DNA of 64,000 bases from Reticulitermes lucifugus (Eukaryota; Arthropoda; Insecta; Blattodea; Rhinotermitidae). The notes beneath the pieces were generated by a model. It was not told the origin of the DNA. It saw nothing but the letters and a program-made list of their open reading frames with translations, and searched no databases. Positions 1 to 13,949 of this stretch are shown here, one piece after another (the first letter of the stretch is position 1; each line of letters opens with the position of its first letter). Made by a program: the position numbers and the translations under genes. The stretch is taken from contig JAKCWW010000259.1 of assembly GCA_026260175.1 (NCBI GenBank), positions 48,506 to 112,505 on the forward strand, written 5' to 3'.

Positions 1-829
1 AATAGTTTTATCCTAATAAAACCGACCGTCAACTAATTTTTCACTCATTCAGATTTAGTCTTGAAGTTAAATTTTTTATTATTTTTACCGTGTTACGTTT
101 TTATTGAAACGGAGATTTTACATATATTTGTTTTTAAAATATGTTGACTTTACTTTATTCAAAGAATTTTTATTTTATATCAAATGATTTAAAATATTTT
201 GTACTTGCCCAAAGTACCAAAATACATACCTGGCCTTACTTGTTTCACTGTCGCGTAGTAATGCCATTTACAAAATTTGTAAAAAAAAATATTTCTTAGT
301 TAACTAAAATTTTATAAGTATTTAAATAGTGGCATATAAAATTGTGCCTTCTCTAAATGCTATTATAAAGTTCAACCATTACAAATTTAAATGTTCACGG
401 AACAATGAATTGTTAGCGTTCTTACCCAAATGCACGATATACCATGGGAATTCTTCGCCGAGTGTTTTACTTATGTTTCCAGCGCTGAAAAAAAATCTTG
501 GAGGCCACAAATTTGACGACGATTGCAATGTGGCAATAGTTGTGTCATAAACGTCTGACAACAAAAAAAAACAGACTCGGACTTCTACCAAGAGGAAAGA
601 GGAAAGCTTGTTCCGTAATACAATAACACCTCAGTTGAGCCGGCGAGTGTTTGAATACGTAGTGAGTGGGAGAGCAGGATAGTTGAATCTGAACTATTCC
701 TATTAGACTTGAAAATAAATAAACCAAAACATAGACACTGCAAACTTATTTTCTAAGCAATTATCACTAATTACATTACCAGTAGCAGGCATTCCACTTA
801 CTCAAATTCATCTTAAAACATATTATAAG

Positions 830-1045
830 GCTGATTTCCCGCTTTCTCTGCGATTTTGATGAGATCTACGCTCTTCTGGGATATTACGCGGCGTCGTGTG
901 GTAATTGTTTACCGACGTTTCGGGACAACGTATCGGTTCTACTCGGACTCTTGACCCGTGAAAATGGGACTGATACGTTGTCCCGAAACGTCGGTAAACA
1001 ATTACCACACGAAGCCGCGTAATATCACAGAAGAGCGCAGATATC
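830..1045. repeat. Foldback (palindromic) repeat, copy 1
   Basis: Two arms of about 77 bp, at 861-937 and 969-1045, are near-perfect reverse complements around a 31-bp loop. Both contain the landmarks TATTACGCGGC, GTGGTAATTGTTTACC and GACGTTTCGGGACAACG. A further 30 bp on the left (GCTGATTTCC...) matches, in reverse, the end seen on the right of copies 2 and 3 (GCCTGAAATCA), so the right end of this copy is truncated. Any reading frame here is a by-product of the palindrome, not a gene. Confidence 0.85.
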
Positions 1046-1930
1046 TATTTTAAGGCTACTAGTATTATTAATATTAGTTTGTACATTTATTTCTCATAAA
1101 ATACTAGTTCATGTGAATAAGCGTACAGCCCAAAAGCTGCTCAGTTACTCTGTAATTCTCAATTAATTTTTCTAGCCGGTTGTCAGCTAATTGGTGCAAA
1201 ACGCGTGAAAGACGTTGCAACCTGTGTCACGTCGTTAGAATGGAAATTTTGTGGCGTAATAAAATATTAAAATCATGAACGCGGAGACAAATGTAATTAC
1301 TACGGTTGTACGAGTTGCGGCAGGCTTGGTGAAACATTTGCTAGACACAAGACGTGCCTAGAATATTTGCATCGGGTGAAAATTAACAAGAAGTCCCGTG
1401 GAAGACTAATTCGATAGTATTTATGTGTTTTCATTCCCAGCCAATTGTGTCATTTTGATTAATATAAGCAGTCGCAATATGTCGTTATTTGACTTCCTCC
1501 AACTCACAAATGTTATATGAAACTACGAATTTTCTCTGACATTTAGCAGGATTCCTATACGAAATATCGGCTCATCCCAAGACCAACCAATGCACAGAGA
1601 AGAAAACGTCATACATAGTGCTGAGTAAATAATGAATATTAAGAATTTGGCTTTATGGAATTTAATTTCTCCCCTTTGTTCCATCTTTCTTCCTGACATT
1701 TTCCCTTTCTTTCTATGTTTGTTTCAGTTTCAGTATTTATTTCTTTCTCCCTGCTAGAGACTGACATATTACGGATGCCCGTGACTGTAAAAACTGCGTC
1801 GTTCGCTAGAAGCCAGATGTCTAAATTTTGCAGCTGTGAGAAAGTATTAGAAACTTTTCGTGAATTGTATGCTTAAAACGCATGTGACAAGAAGGTAAAT
1901 ATGCTAATGCCTGAACACGTACATACCTGC

Positions 1931-2074
1931 GATCTGCTCTCTTGTGGAATATTACGCAGCGTTGAGTGGTAGTTATGTACCGACGTTTCGGTATAGAACT
2001 ACCACTCAACGCTGCGTAATATCCGAGAAGAGCGCAGATCTCATCTACGTAGCGGCTGAAGCCTGAAATCACGC
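1931..2074. repeat. Foldback repeat, copy 2
   Basis: Arms of about 45 bp at 1931-1975 and 1996-2040 surround a 20-bp loop that itself carries CGACGTTTCGG. The arms share ATTACGC with copy 1, but the inner arm sequence (GTTGAGTGGTAGTT) differs from copy 1 (GTCGTGTGGTAATT) on both sides together, so the two arms of this copy match each other better than they match copy 1. A tail at 2041-2074 ends GCCTGAAATCACGC, the family's outer end. Confidence 0.85.
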
Positions 2075-2752
2075 AAGTACATGCCTGCTTTCATAGTAGA
2101 AGAGCGTGAAACGATTTAAAGAAGAATATCAACGATAGGATAATTTCAGATAATAATAATAATAATAATTGTTGCCTTTTGTCGACTCGTATTTTCTCTG
2201 ATCGTGGTAACACGATAAACAATTTATGTTCTTCATATATGTCCTATTTACGTAGAATGGAATAGCTACATGATTCGTTACTACGTGAAGTATGAGATGT
2301 GATAATGTATGTAAGCTTATCATGGATAAATGGTTATATTTATCCAGCAAATTCTTATTTTCTTCTTTGGATTAAAATGGCTCAAACAGTCACATGATGA
2401 GAATTTCATCTCTGGAGAGGGATAGTTTTTATCCTTGTGTCTATCCTTTCTGTGAGAAATTGTTCACAAATATTATTACATCTGTGACCCAGTGCATGAC
2501 GACAAAAGCCTCAGAGAATATGCATGAAATATGAACAGAGTTTGGTTGGTGGGTATGAAGGTTGTTAGGCGTTAACAAACTGGCTCTCATTATCTCGGTA
2601 CCCAGCTGTAATCCAGATCGCGGCTTCCGTATCTTGTTATGGGCTTTCCATCTCTTCCCTCCGTGTTTCGTGAAAAGCCAGTATAGGAAGTTTAAACTCT
2701 TTAGAAAACCAAATGATTATAGTCCCACTTCATTTAGTTCTGTGTTAAATAC

Positions 2753-3010
2753 CGGGCGAGGTGGCTTTAAGTTAGGTACCCTGACATGTACTGGGGAATT
2801 ACCCGGTTCGAATTACAGCCTGGTTACCAAATCCAGAGAATTTCGTGGTTTATATCCAGTCTTGACAGATGACTGGCATGACAATGCTTGGTATTTGTTA
2901 TGACCGGGTTCTTCCAGATTCTGACCATCTCACAATTCATGATCAGTTAGGTTTACCGTACAATCTACACCACGACACTTTCTCTTCGATGGTGAATACT
3001 GATACCTTCT
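2753..3010 (+). repeat. SINE-like repeat with tRNA-like head
   Basis: The segment begins CCGGGCGAGGTGGCTTTAAG, resembling a tRNA D-arm region with a decayed A box. About 45 bp later comes GGTTCGAATTAC, close to a pol III B box. A non-tRNA body follows (TTCTTCCAGATTCTGACC and on to about 3010). There are no clear target duplications. A decayed tRNA gene alone is less likely because of the body. Confidence 0.4.
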
Positions 3011-3178
3011 ACGTATACCATCCAAAAATATTAACATGTTTTTTTTGTAATAACTTATATTTATGCATCTTTTAAACTTGTGTTTCCTATGATTGTAATT
3101 ATATATTTGGATTGGTTCTGATACTTTTGTAATTCCATTTTATAATTTTAATGTGTCTAACCTTTGTATTTTATATCC

Positions 3179-3212
3179 CTGAAGATGGCCGCATTGTTGG
3201 CCGAAACGTGTA
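3179..3212 (+). ncRNA. Hammerhead-ribozyme-like motif H6
   Basis: CTGAAGA is followed by T, stem GGCC, loop GCATTGTT, stem GGCC, then GAAAC, GT and GTA. The invariant core bases CUGANGA and GAAAC, a pairing stem II and a GUH triplet are all present. The flanks do not pair well as stem I, so this copy is probably inactive. The extra T after CUGANGA recurs in most copies in this window. Confidence 0.45.
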
Positions 3213-4863
3213 CGAGTTCATGGTGTATATGAACTGATTTTAATATACTTACGTGCATTAATTGGTAAACTTATTGTATGAATTCATGATCAAATTTAGA
3301 GGATATTGACGCTGTTTAACTTCATAACTTGAAGCAGTTTCGTTAAATAACCTAAGAACAAACTAGGCGTCAGTGATAAAATCCAGTACTCACCCAGTGT
3401 GACTTCACTGCTTTTACCGCGTTGTGATCAAGCAAACCATGCCGCCTCCCCCCCCCCCTCATATTAAGATCTCCATCCCGTCCACCGAACCCCTACAAGA
3501 AACCAATATCTGCTCAGACCATTCTTCAAACTGTATAATTTCCCTGTTACAGAGCTTGAGTTTCCTGGCGCCCTCTATTACTGTCGTTGATGAAAGTCGT
3601 CAGTCCCAGGCGGTCGAGTCCCACATTTCATATAAAACAAGTGTCATGTCGATACCGTGCGTTATCGACATCATTGTTACGAAAGACTTTTTTTAGGTTG
3701 ACACACCACTGTTAAAGACTTTTAACAAGTGGAGAATATTATGTATTTAAATTATAATATTGTAATAGTATTTGTAATGCGGTTTATTTGAAACAAAACT
3801 TGCTGTACTCAGGTGTTTCCTTTGTTCGGGATGGGGTTCATGCTAACCGACAAGCATACAGCAGTACTGTAACGGTGAGTCGGGCAGTTCAAAGTGGACG
3901 GTTGCACATGTATGTACGTTTAATATTCGTAATTACAATCCATAAAGTATGGGACATGTATGACCAAAGTTGGCACTCGTTTAATCCGGCACTGAATGAT
4001 CTCAGAGTATTAGATAATTCTAAAACATTTCTTTGAGCGATTAATCTGGTCGTCCAAACGCGGCTATCAACACAAGAGAACAGAACACAATATCAGAGTA
4101 TTTCCACACATCAAATAGCACTAAACCTCAGTTTTTAAAATCGTATATATCTTACAGAATTTATCGTTATACTGCTAGTAATTTTTCAGTTCCTCTTTCC
4201 TATTTTTAACTACAGAATGATTTGTGCTGAAAACGTCATGCTCTGTCCATTAGCGTGTCAACTGTCTAATGGTGAGGAACACGATACAGCTTAGGATCGG
4301 CCACTCTCGGCCAGGAGACCGAGTATCCCGAAAATGTTAGTGACTCTACCCACTTCTTGACGAATAATGTTGGATGGAGAATGAAATTACACTACAACCG
4401 TTTCCTTCCATATCTCCTTCATTCATTTAGTGATCAACCTATAATTCATCTCTGTATCATCTGTACTACTGAAAACCGCACTAAGTATAGCGTAATTAAT
4501 AAACAAATAAATAAAACAAGATTTTTCGCGGCATTTCTCAGAATTGGAGATTGAGATACTTGTTACATCCCCTACGTTTTTGATAGGTGGGTATGATCAA
4601 CACTTATAACTGTTTTATATATAATTGTATGTATAGAGTTCTAAATTGAGTTACGGTGGTGTTTTGTCATTGTTAGAGAATTTGTCGGCATTGTCAATTG
4701 TTCATGTGCACTATTCTATATGTGTGATTAAGACTCACGTCTGATATTTAAGAATGGGGCGCTGAGGAGCTAATTTGGGCCAAAGGGGAGATAGCAGGGG
4801 AATGGAGAATACTGCATAATGAAGAGCTTTGTGATCTGCAGTCCTTACCAAATATTATTCGGG
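3213..4863. other. No recognised feature
   Basis: Short open frames only, none with a recognisable domain. A run of C at 3446-3457 is the only simple-sequence feature. Confidence 0.6.
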
Positions 4864-5145
4864 CGATAAAATCAAGAAGAATAAGATAGACGGGGTGTGT
4901 GACACGTATGTGGGAGAGGAGAGATGCCTAAAGTGTTTTGTTGGGAAACCTGAAGGAAAGAGGCCACTTGAAAGACCTAGGCGTAGATGGGAGGATAATA
5001 TTAAAATGGATCTGTAAGAAGTGGGATGGGACAAGGACTGGATTGATGTGGCTCAGAATAGGGACAGGTGGGGAGCTCTTGTAAGAGCGGTAATGAAACT
5101 CCGTGTTCTATAAAATGCGCGGAATTTCTTGACTAGCTGAGGAAA
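4864..5145 (+). pseudogene. LINE ORF2 3'-end fragment
   Basis: This is the C-terminal end of a non-LTR retrotransposon ORF2, decayed. In one frame it reads KPEGKRPLERPRRRWEDNIK, then MDL and a stop, then EVGWDKDWIDVAQNRDRW and GALVRAVMKLRVL. Upstream, another frame gives IKSRRIR and TGCVTRM, matching the familiar KSRRLRWAGHVARM. There is at least one frameshift and several stop codons. The pattern is one I know from LINE tails of many arthropods. No reverse transcriptase remains here; the copy is 5'-truncated. Confidence 0.75.
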
Positions 5146-6034
5146 CGTTAGCTTCTAAAACGGACTCTGCTCCATGGAGTTAGTTATTGTCCATGTCTGT
5201 GCATGATCATATGCAATTCTTTTATTAATATTTTCATTTTCGTCGTGCTGCTAACAATTTCGTTTGTGGGATATTATTTGTACTGGAATGTGAGACAAGT
5301 GAGGAACATATCCTTGGAAATCCCTCTACTGGTCTACTCAACTGTGAATTATAAAATATTGGGAAGTGCTGCTATGCCGAATACAAAAATTCAGTAATCC
5401 GAATATATGTCACTCTTGCTCTTTGGCGCCTGACACTGGTGGTCTGGTCACAAATGTCACGGACAAGTAATCCTAACCGGTACGTCGAGGTGGAACCAAA
5501 AAAAGTGCTTGGAAGATAAATTGTCTGTCGGATGACATATGTTTACCGTGTAAAACCATTTCTACGTGTCTTGCCTCAGTCTTTGTACGGAAATCCATTC
5601 TGCATTGAGAACGCTGCAAATCGCCTGTCCGCAGAAATGAGAACTCTGATTACGTCAGCCATTCTTAGGCTTGACGGATTTTATAATACTAGGGCCCACT
5701 TTTATTGCTCCATAAAAGTTTCTTAGATGAGATGTCGTTTCTTTCAAGTGTGGTTGATGTTCGCGGGAAAAGACGTGAAGGATGAAAGTGTTATCACAAT
5801 AACTACTTTTCGGTTGTTTGTTTGTTTTGCTGGTATGTTGCTTACCCTAAGGGCACTTGAATGGTTTCTGTGTTAATAAAATTTATTAGTAGCAGCGTTC
5901 TTAAAACTTTATTCAAAATTTGGATAATAGCGCAGACACTTAAACTTTTGTACGTGACATCAGTGAAGCAGAAGTATTTATTACTCTGTTGATAATAGAC
6001 TGTAAACTAGTCCACATCCTGAGCAAAATTAATC

Positions 6035-6215
6035 CAGACATATCCTTCCTTCCATTTCTGTAAAAGTCATTGGAATATTATCTTCGCATTTACGCCTAGG
6101 TCTTCCAAGAAATCTTGTTGCTTTACGTCTTTCCATTACAATCCTTTATGCATCTCTATTCTCCCCACGCGTGCCATATGGTCAGCCCATTTCATCCTCG
6201 TTGATTGTATTTCCC
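6035..6215 (-). pseudogene. LINE ORF2 3'-end fragment, reverse strand
   Basis: Read on the minus strand, this gives VREIQSTRMKWADHMARVGR followed by DFLEDLGVN-like sequence, the KWADHxARM...RPRxRW region of non-LTR ORF2 C-termini. It is short and decayed. It differs enough from the copy at 4864 that it may belong to another LINE family. Confidence 0.55.
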
Positions 6216-8731
6216 TAACAATATTTGGTGTGCAGTAAAATAACCAAGTTAATGTATGATGCATAATAGTAAATTTGACTCAGTCCACACAAATTGCGTA
6301 TTTTTATTACTGATGTTTTTCTAGTTACGTGTTTCGGCTATAATGTCTCCATGGGGCCAGCAAATTTATTTATGTAGCTAACTGGATAACTTACATTGCT
6401 ATCAGTCTTGTTGTAACTAGAGATCTTTAGTTTTACATGTATGAATATTTTCAAATTGGGATCTGTAATTACAAAAACTACTAGCTTACATAAACGTAAT
6501 TTTTAATTTTAATTTTTAGCTATTATAAACCGAAACACCAATAATAAAACAATACATACAAGCTGTTTCGACTGTGTCAAACTTACTACTTTGAATTATG
6601 TACTACTCTAAATAGCACAACGGATTTTATCAACTAAATACAATTTATAAAGCTCCTCATCTTGAAGTTTTCTTCAGCTTTATTTTGCTTCCTGTTATGT
6701 CCAAATATTCACGCCAGCAGCCTGCCATCAAAACCCTTCAGTTTGCTTTCTCCCTCATTGTGACAGATCAGGTGGCACATCCATACAAAACAAGAGGGAA
6801 AGTTATACTTTCTTATATTTTTACTTTAAGTTCTCAGATCGCAAACAGGAAGATCCGCTTCGTAAAATATATTCAGCCGGAAGTTAGCAAGCATTTCTAG
6901 GATTTTAATTGTTCTTAAATTCTTCCTGAATGAAATGCTTTGCTATAACCATTGTGACGGAATTTAAACTATACCCTTTCCTCCTCTGTGAAAAGACCCT
7001 AGAGCCTAGCTGCGCAATTTGAGATTTGACATATGTTTTCCATGACCATAATTTAGGAAAGCAATGTAGGTTTTTTTCTTATCATAAATATATTTCATGT
7101 ATATATATTGTGCCCTTTTTATATTTTGTGTAATGTTTGCTTTCCGGGGTAAATTTCTATAGAGGTGATGTAATTTGATTTATTATCTTTTGCGTAGATT
7201 GAATGAATACGTGTGTGTGCACTTTGCCTGTGAATGTAATGTTGGTAAATTTTGTAGCTTTCTTCCTTCTGTGAACAGGATGGTCTGATATTGTGCGAAG
7301 TTTGAACTGGATACAATTTTCCCTGTAAAACATGCGTTACTACGAATATGCATATTTTGTTCCGCGTAACTATCACGTAAATATCTGAAGTGTAAAATGT
7401 TCTCTATTAACATACTGCGGAGATACTCAGTACGTTATTTCTTTCTCATAAATACATCTTATGTCTCAATTACAGTGCGATTCCCATGCAGTGGTGTGGG
7501 AAAACTGTAATAGGGGTTTGTTTCTCGCCTATTCGCATAGGTAAGAAAAGTAAAGAATGAACCAACTCGTCAGATTTTGTGTAAATTGGACAGTAAATAG
7601 AATTCCGAAAATAACAAAAATTGAAGGTATGAACAATGAGTCTGGGTCGGACAGTAATCCATATTCTACTACGCAGTGCGGGGAACACTCATCTTCAAGG
7701 ACTTTTATTTTCCTTCTCTGTTCCCCTACATCCACACATCATCTTGCACTCTTAACAAGGTCCCTGTGTAAGCGACAGGCAATCCATCATGCCCAGACTA
7801 GATTCTGCGTTAAAATCCGTGCACCATATCATGCAGTAATGCTTTTTATTAACACTTTCAGAGTCTCAACGCACAACTCTCATGGCTAGAACATTATTTA
7901 TTTCTCGTCACATCAGAGACCGGAGGTGCTTGAACTCCGTGACTTTCTCCGTCTATGTTGCCATATATTTTAAACCCTACTTTATGCTGAGAAATTTAGC
8001 TGCCTTTTTTTTGTCATTTACGTAATCAACTATGAAATTGTCTCTCATTTTATTACCTCAGTTTACATAAAATAGGAGAAGTAGGTTCACTGGTTACAGT
8101 TAAAACAATAACTTGTTTAGTCGTAGGAAAACGGTGATTTCTGATTTTATCTACGGCACAGAACACTCCCTCTTATCAAAGTCGTTTGACAAAACAAAAC
8201 AGGCCCGATAACAGGACCTTTCTTCACTATCTTCAGCCGAATTATGTCCATCCAATCATATCTTTCCACAACATGTTTATACTTTTAGTATATGTCTTAT
8301 AATTTTCTTGCGGAGTGCGAGGAATGAGCTCATGATAAGAGGTTCTGGCCACCTAATAGCCTTGTGTATCCAATAAAACGTATCAGGAATTTCGATAGAA
8401 CTCGATACTGGAAAAGCTCCAGTATAACCATTGTCATACACATTTCACGTGGGGCTAGTTGTAGGTTTATCAATATTCAAACTTCAGAAATTAAAGAGTA
8501 ACTATTTCATTATCATGCCCACACGTCAACATTCAGACGAAATGAGGCAAAATTTGTTTATTTATAATTTATGTGCTAACATAATTCATTCGCCAAAAAA
8601 GTATGTGAATGTCTTTGTGTTGGGAACGATAGCTGGATCGAAGAAAGAGGAGTAACAGGAAGGTTAGAAAATATGAGTAGGTTATATAACAAGGGGCTTA
8701 ATAATTTGTACTCTTTAAATCATGTTACTAT

Positions 8732-9020
8732 AGCGATAAAATCAAGAAGGACGACATAAACAGCACAAATAGTACACACGAGGGAGATGATTCTTTTTAA
8801 AGTATTTCCGTAGGAGACTGAGGAAAGATGGAATTTGGAAGATCTAGACATAAAAGAAAAATCATATTAAGGCGAATCTTAAAGAAAGACTATGCGAGTA
8901 TGTTGAATGCAAATGTAGGTTATACTGGTGTTGATTGTATTCGTCTGGCCCAGAGTAGGCATTAGTGACGCATTCGTATGGGTAGAGTACTGAAATTTTG
9001 GGTTCAATAAAAGGCAGAGG
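8732..9020 (+). pseudogene. Heavily decayed LINE ORF2 3'-end fragment
   Basis: It begins GCGATAAAATCAAGAAG exactly like the copy at 4864. It keeps the order of its landmarks: GGAAGATCTAGACATAAAAG for the RPRRRW stretch, then ATTGTATTCGTCTGGCCCAGA for the WIxLAQ stretch. The frame is broken throughout. Shared start sequence and order support common origin. Confidence 0.6.
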
Positions 9021-12000
9021 GTTTGTTGACCGTCTGACGAATGCTGGCAAGATCGGCAATAACTGACTGGCATGTTAATTCCATTGCAGCTTGAACACAA
9101 AGGAACTTGACTTTTTTTTACTTCGGAATTTCCTCTATGTCAGTTTTGCACAACTTGTAGTTCAGTTTCCGAACATAACTCGCTGTAATATTTACAACTT
9201 CTTCCTTTTATATCTTACCGTCTTTTGTCATACCTTCCCTACGTCATGCTCTCCACCTTTGACAAACCTACCACATTGCTCTCGTACCTGACATATACGA
9301 GAAGTCCTATGTGCGAATGTTCGTCATACCTTGATTTTTTTTCGCGGATCATTATATATACCACACCGCATTATATAATACTTCTCTTTCCTAGTCAAGC
9401 GCAGAATTATCACTGAAGTACAAAGAACCTTCTTAAAATATCTACAAACGAAACCTGCCACAATTAACTTATTTAAGTTTCTCTAAAGCCATCTCTCAAT
9501 CCTTGCCTTGATTAATTATTCGTGTATTGAATAAGTCTCTGCCGGCTGCATATGTAACATTTAGTGCCAAGTTGTATAACGATTTTGAATGAATTTTTAA
9601 GGACCTGAAAAGAAGCGATCGTGGCCTACTTTAATGTACCACCGAGAAGTGTAAGCCACAGCAGCCACGATGTGAAACCAGACCTTCCCCGTAGGAAGAC
9701 GCGCTAAAACTCTTTTCTCTTCCGATTTTTCTGATCTTACTCTATGCAAATACACTAATACTTTGTATACTTTTTAAGACCTTTTGCACTTCCTTGTGCG
9801 AAAATATTTACGTGAGCATGCTGATTTTAAGTGAGAACACTTCCGCGGAAAGATCGTGTAGGTGTTGATACCCCTGTCAAAGAACGCCGCTAGCTAAGCA
9901 GCAGTCCTCTCTATTTTCTCTTTGCAAAGTTTTAACGCTGAATTCAGGTTTCCTGGAGCAATAGATCACGGTTCGCAGACCACAGAGAGGTTGTTGAATG
10001 TGGGGGAGGGGGGTGCTACCGGACAATGTTCTGTCTGAAGCAGAGGTATGCATTCAGTGTTAAAGTGGAGCAAGGGCATAATTCGTATTTTAGATTGGTA
10101 TTGAGTACCTCTCTGAATTAATTCTAAATTAAATTACGTTTCACAGATTGCTTTGCATTCACTGTAACCTCTTTTTCTACAAAATCGAGCTCAAGTGTTA
10201 GAATCGCAAAAACACCGTACTTTTTAAATAATTACTGAGGTCCGCAAAAATCAGCGCTCTTAACTGAACGCTCAGAGAATTCTTTCTAAAAGCTTTCTTG
10301 CATTGACATTGAATTTTAAAGGAAGGTGGGTGTCTTTGTTCTGATCTCCTCTGCTTTCTGCAGTAGGATGTCCCTAACATGGTGAATTTCTTTCTTACTT
10401 CTGTTCCCCTGAATCATAGGCTACTTTAGTTACCGGGTATTCACGGAGTCGGTGCCTAGATTAGAGATGCTGGAAAAGTAAAGCTAATAAAAACGTATTA
10501 TCCAGTTTTAACACCTTTCTGAACTGCCATGAATTTTATGTCACATCGGACTTCTTTGAGGTTTCCAGGTACCTGTTCCATAAACAGAGGAAAATATCTG
10601 CTTGTGTTTGGTCACCCTATTTATAGAGCTGAGCTACTGCTCTCTATAAGTTTTATTTTATTAACGGTTTATTTAACGTCGACACCAGTATCTCTGACTT
10701 CGTATTATCGAATAGTAATACAGTCGGTGAAGAGGGAATTGAAATTATGTTGAAAGAAGCAGTCGTGCCCTAATTGAATGTAATATCCCAGAAACTGTGC
10801 TGAGAGATTAAAGAAAGCCAGGAAACTCATGATCGTAGATAGTACATATATATATTCTAGCTGAATTTCAAAAAGACATTTCCCGAAATTGAGTTAAAAA
10901 ATTTATGGTCCCCATGCAGAACCAGATAAATCAATTTTCCATGTCGGACTATATTTAATCAGAATTAAATTTACAAGTTTTTTTAAAAAATCCACACAAG
11001 AAAGGATTAATTGGAAGGTTGTGTCTGTTGGATTGTCCTTTCACATGTTTTGTCTCCGAACCTGGCGAACAGAAAGGATGAAATTTGGCACTGAAGATCC
11101 AGGCTGAAATTTGTGGTGTACATACATTTGATTTTTCTGTGCACCAATCAGTTACAGCCCCCAGTTTATAAGATGCCGCAAAAAGTACCATTAATTTTTG
11201 TTCGAAGTACCCTGATGGTACAAAATCTTCGCACATGATTTAGATTAAAGATAAACTTACAATCAGCAAGTTTGGTGGGCCATGTGTCTCCATCTGATTA
11301 ATATTCAACATAACGGAAGGGAGTGCTGGTTACGTATGTTGGCTTTCATTCAGGTACTAAGATTCTGTTTGACACAACAGGTTTGTGTCACGAAAAATTG
11401 CAATATGGAAGTCAGAAGAGGTATGCAAAATATAAAAAAAGAGTTGGAGTGTACAAATAAAGTTACAAAGATATATGAACTACATAAAACTTTTTCGTGG
11501 AATATTTTAGTAGTTCATCAGTTTGGATAACTGAGCTCATTTGGGAGCATAGTAAGATATTTAAGCATTAATTCTTTGTTGAAAATTGCTTTGGGTTGGA
11601 ATTCTTTTGACCACGAGCAGGTTTTTTTTTCACCAAAATCCGTGTCTTCAAAATTTAAACGTAGAATTTTCCCTTCTTGTAAGCACCATACTATAAGGCA
11701 CTAAAGGAATGGAGCCAAATTCCCAAGCACTTTCAACGTCGTCATTCGCTTTATTCAATGCCTCGTACTCTTGATTCAAGTAGTTATGCCCTTTTATCCC
11801 AAACCATAAGAGACACCCCTCTGTTATTTCTCCCTGTGCTAATTGTATGACAATCCGTTGCCAGTGAATCGGACAAAATCTTCTTCACGCTTAGATTCAT
11901 TCTACTATCCACCGAAACACACAAACCTTTTGCAACTTTCCATCTATAAAGCAAACCTGAGGCTTACAGCGAATTCAATAGAGAGGATTGTTTACGACAT

Positions 12001-13949
12001 CCGTGGTACCAAGCGAAATTCAATGGAAATCAAAAGTGGAAAAATTGCAAAGCAAGCGAGAACTCTATAAACAGTATTTTAAAGAAGAATTACTGTAAAG
12101 ACTGGGATATACTCTTTGAATCTTCGCGAATTCTGATTTTATCTATATTGAGAACATCGCCGCGACGTAACGTGTATCACTAGATTGTTCTCGTCCTGTG
12201 AGCCGCGTCAATAATTTGCTAAAAAGCAACGTTTTTGAGACTTGCTGCCTCTCCATCATCAAAGTCAGTGCTTTGGGTATCACATATTACGGTGTCCTCC
12301 CCATAGAAGATGACTAGAAAGATTTTAATCTTTCGCGGCGAACAAGTCCACTAATTTGTTTCCATTCTGTCACGCATTAATGATTGGCTAAAAATTAATG
12401 CCTCCGACACCTGTTATTTCTCCACCGTCACGGTCGATTTCTTGTCGCTGTTCATTTGTTAGAACTCTGCTTGGTTTTTGACAGTACTGTGGATTTCCTC
12501 ATTCTTTGCAGGAGAGTGATGCGATAGTTCCTTCATTAAAAAGGAAGAGAAACTCTCCTTCCAATAGAGACCTACTTTTATGTTCATCGTTAAAATAATT
12601 GACTTACTCTGTAACTCCGCACTTTATAGATTATGCAAATGAAAACATGTGAATTAAACTATCTGAAATCAAATTTTGAGGAATTTTTCTAAAGTTCTCA
12701 ATACGCATCATTAAAAAAAACAATAAATTAAAGAATCGAGATAAATATCGATACTGCAGCGGGATTCGACCCCGCGATTGTAGTGTCAATGCTGTCCTGT
12801 AACAAAACAGCGCAGACTGTAAGCCATCAGGACTGTCTACGCCTTCAATGCAAACTACAAAATATTCTGACAAAGCTTGTTAGTCCACACGAGGAGCCTC
12901 TACCGTGTGCATTACTGAAATGAAATTACTGGCGTCCGCTTTTGTGTTGTTCATGCATCCCGCAGGCGACTGGCTACCTGTTAGGATTGTCAATTGTCTC
13001 AGATCTCAATTAACCCAGCATGAGGCACAATATATGTAAGCTTCACAGTCAAGCCTTACAACTTGAAACTAGAGAAACAAGCAAACATATTACGGTGGGT
13101 TGCACTGAGTATTACAAGTTGTTTGCCACAACTTAACACTTATTGGATTTTTCGAGGTAATTACAGCAGAAAGGTAAAGACAATAGCGAGTTAAATGCCA
13201 CATAAAAAGGATGTGGCGCTGCGTCCTTTGATGTAGTTTATTATAGTCATTCTAATGTAGACTTTTAACAAAGCTTGGCTTCTCGTGTCTACAGAACAGG
13301 ATGTTTTGATAGAATTGGCCGAACTTGATCATTCTTTTTCGTCTGGATTCTAGACATACAAGAATTATTACATTATACTTGAGGTTCTCCGAACGAAAGC
13401 TATAAAGATTACTGTGACGCCATGTCTTGTGGTAATAGCAGCGACAGTTAAAAGAAACTTGTGGCAGGATCCCTGATTATGTAAGCAGCAGATTTCTTTG
13501 GAACGTCAGTACACTTTTTTCAAGCTACACTGCATCAGATCGTAGAATTCAGTCTTCAAAATATGCGACAATATTGATTCTGAAATCTACAGGGCGTTTC
13601 ATTCCGATAATGTTAAATATTTAAAGAAAATACACGCCCAGTGTGACATTAACATCTTAGTTCCCCTCTTGATTGATTTGTGTAAGTTTCCTCAGTCTAA
13701 GAAAAATGGAAAGTAATCTGCTGTCAGGCAAATTGACGAGTGTGATATTGCGAGTGAATATTGCGAGTGAATAGTAAATTGTAGGATTTAGGAGCCGAAG
13801 TCTTTGATTAAATTTAACTGTCTCCGAATCCAATTCAAAGACGGGCTATTTTGAACATGATAATGGGCATTGGGAGACATAAAGAGTGGTATTTCTTGAT
13901 CATCTATTACATCCTCATCAGGATTATTACAATGTCATTATTAAAGGGG
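9021..13949. other. No recognised gene
   Basis: All open frames are below 95 codons and show no family signature. A B-box-like GGGTCGAATCCCG on the minus strand near 12765 hints at a decayed tRNA-derived repeat. Confidence 0.55.

Noticed and set aside
955-1000. CTGATACGTTGTCCCGAAACGTC in foldback copy 1 as another hammerhead
   Set aside because: GAAAC and GTC are present, but CTGATAC breaks the CTGANGA core and no stem II forms; the foldback family is not counted among the hammerhead sites.
6325-6365. GTGTTTCGGCTATAATGTCTCC on +, resembling a reversed hammerhead word
   Set aside because: The minus strand reads CATGGAGA where CTGANGA is required, so only the GAAAC half is conserved.
12750-12850. 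B-box-like GGGTCGAATCCCG on the minus strand
   Set aside because: There is no matching A box at the right distance and no known body, so it is not called as a SINE.
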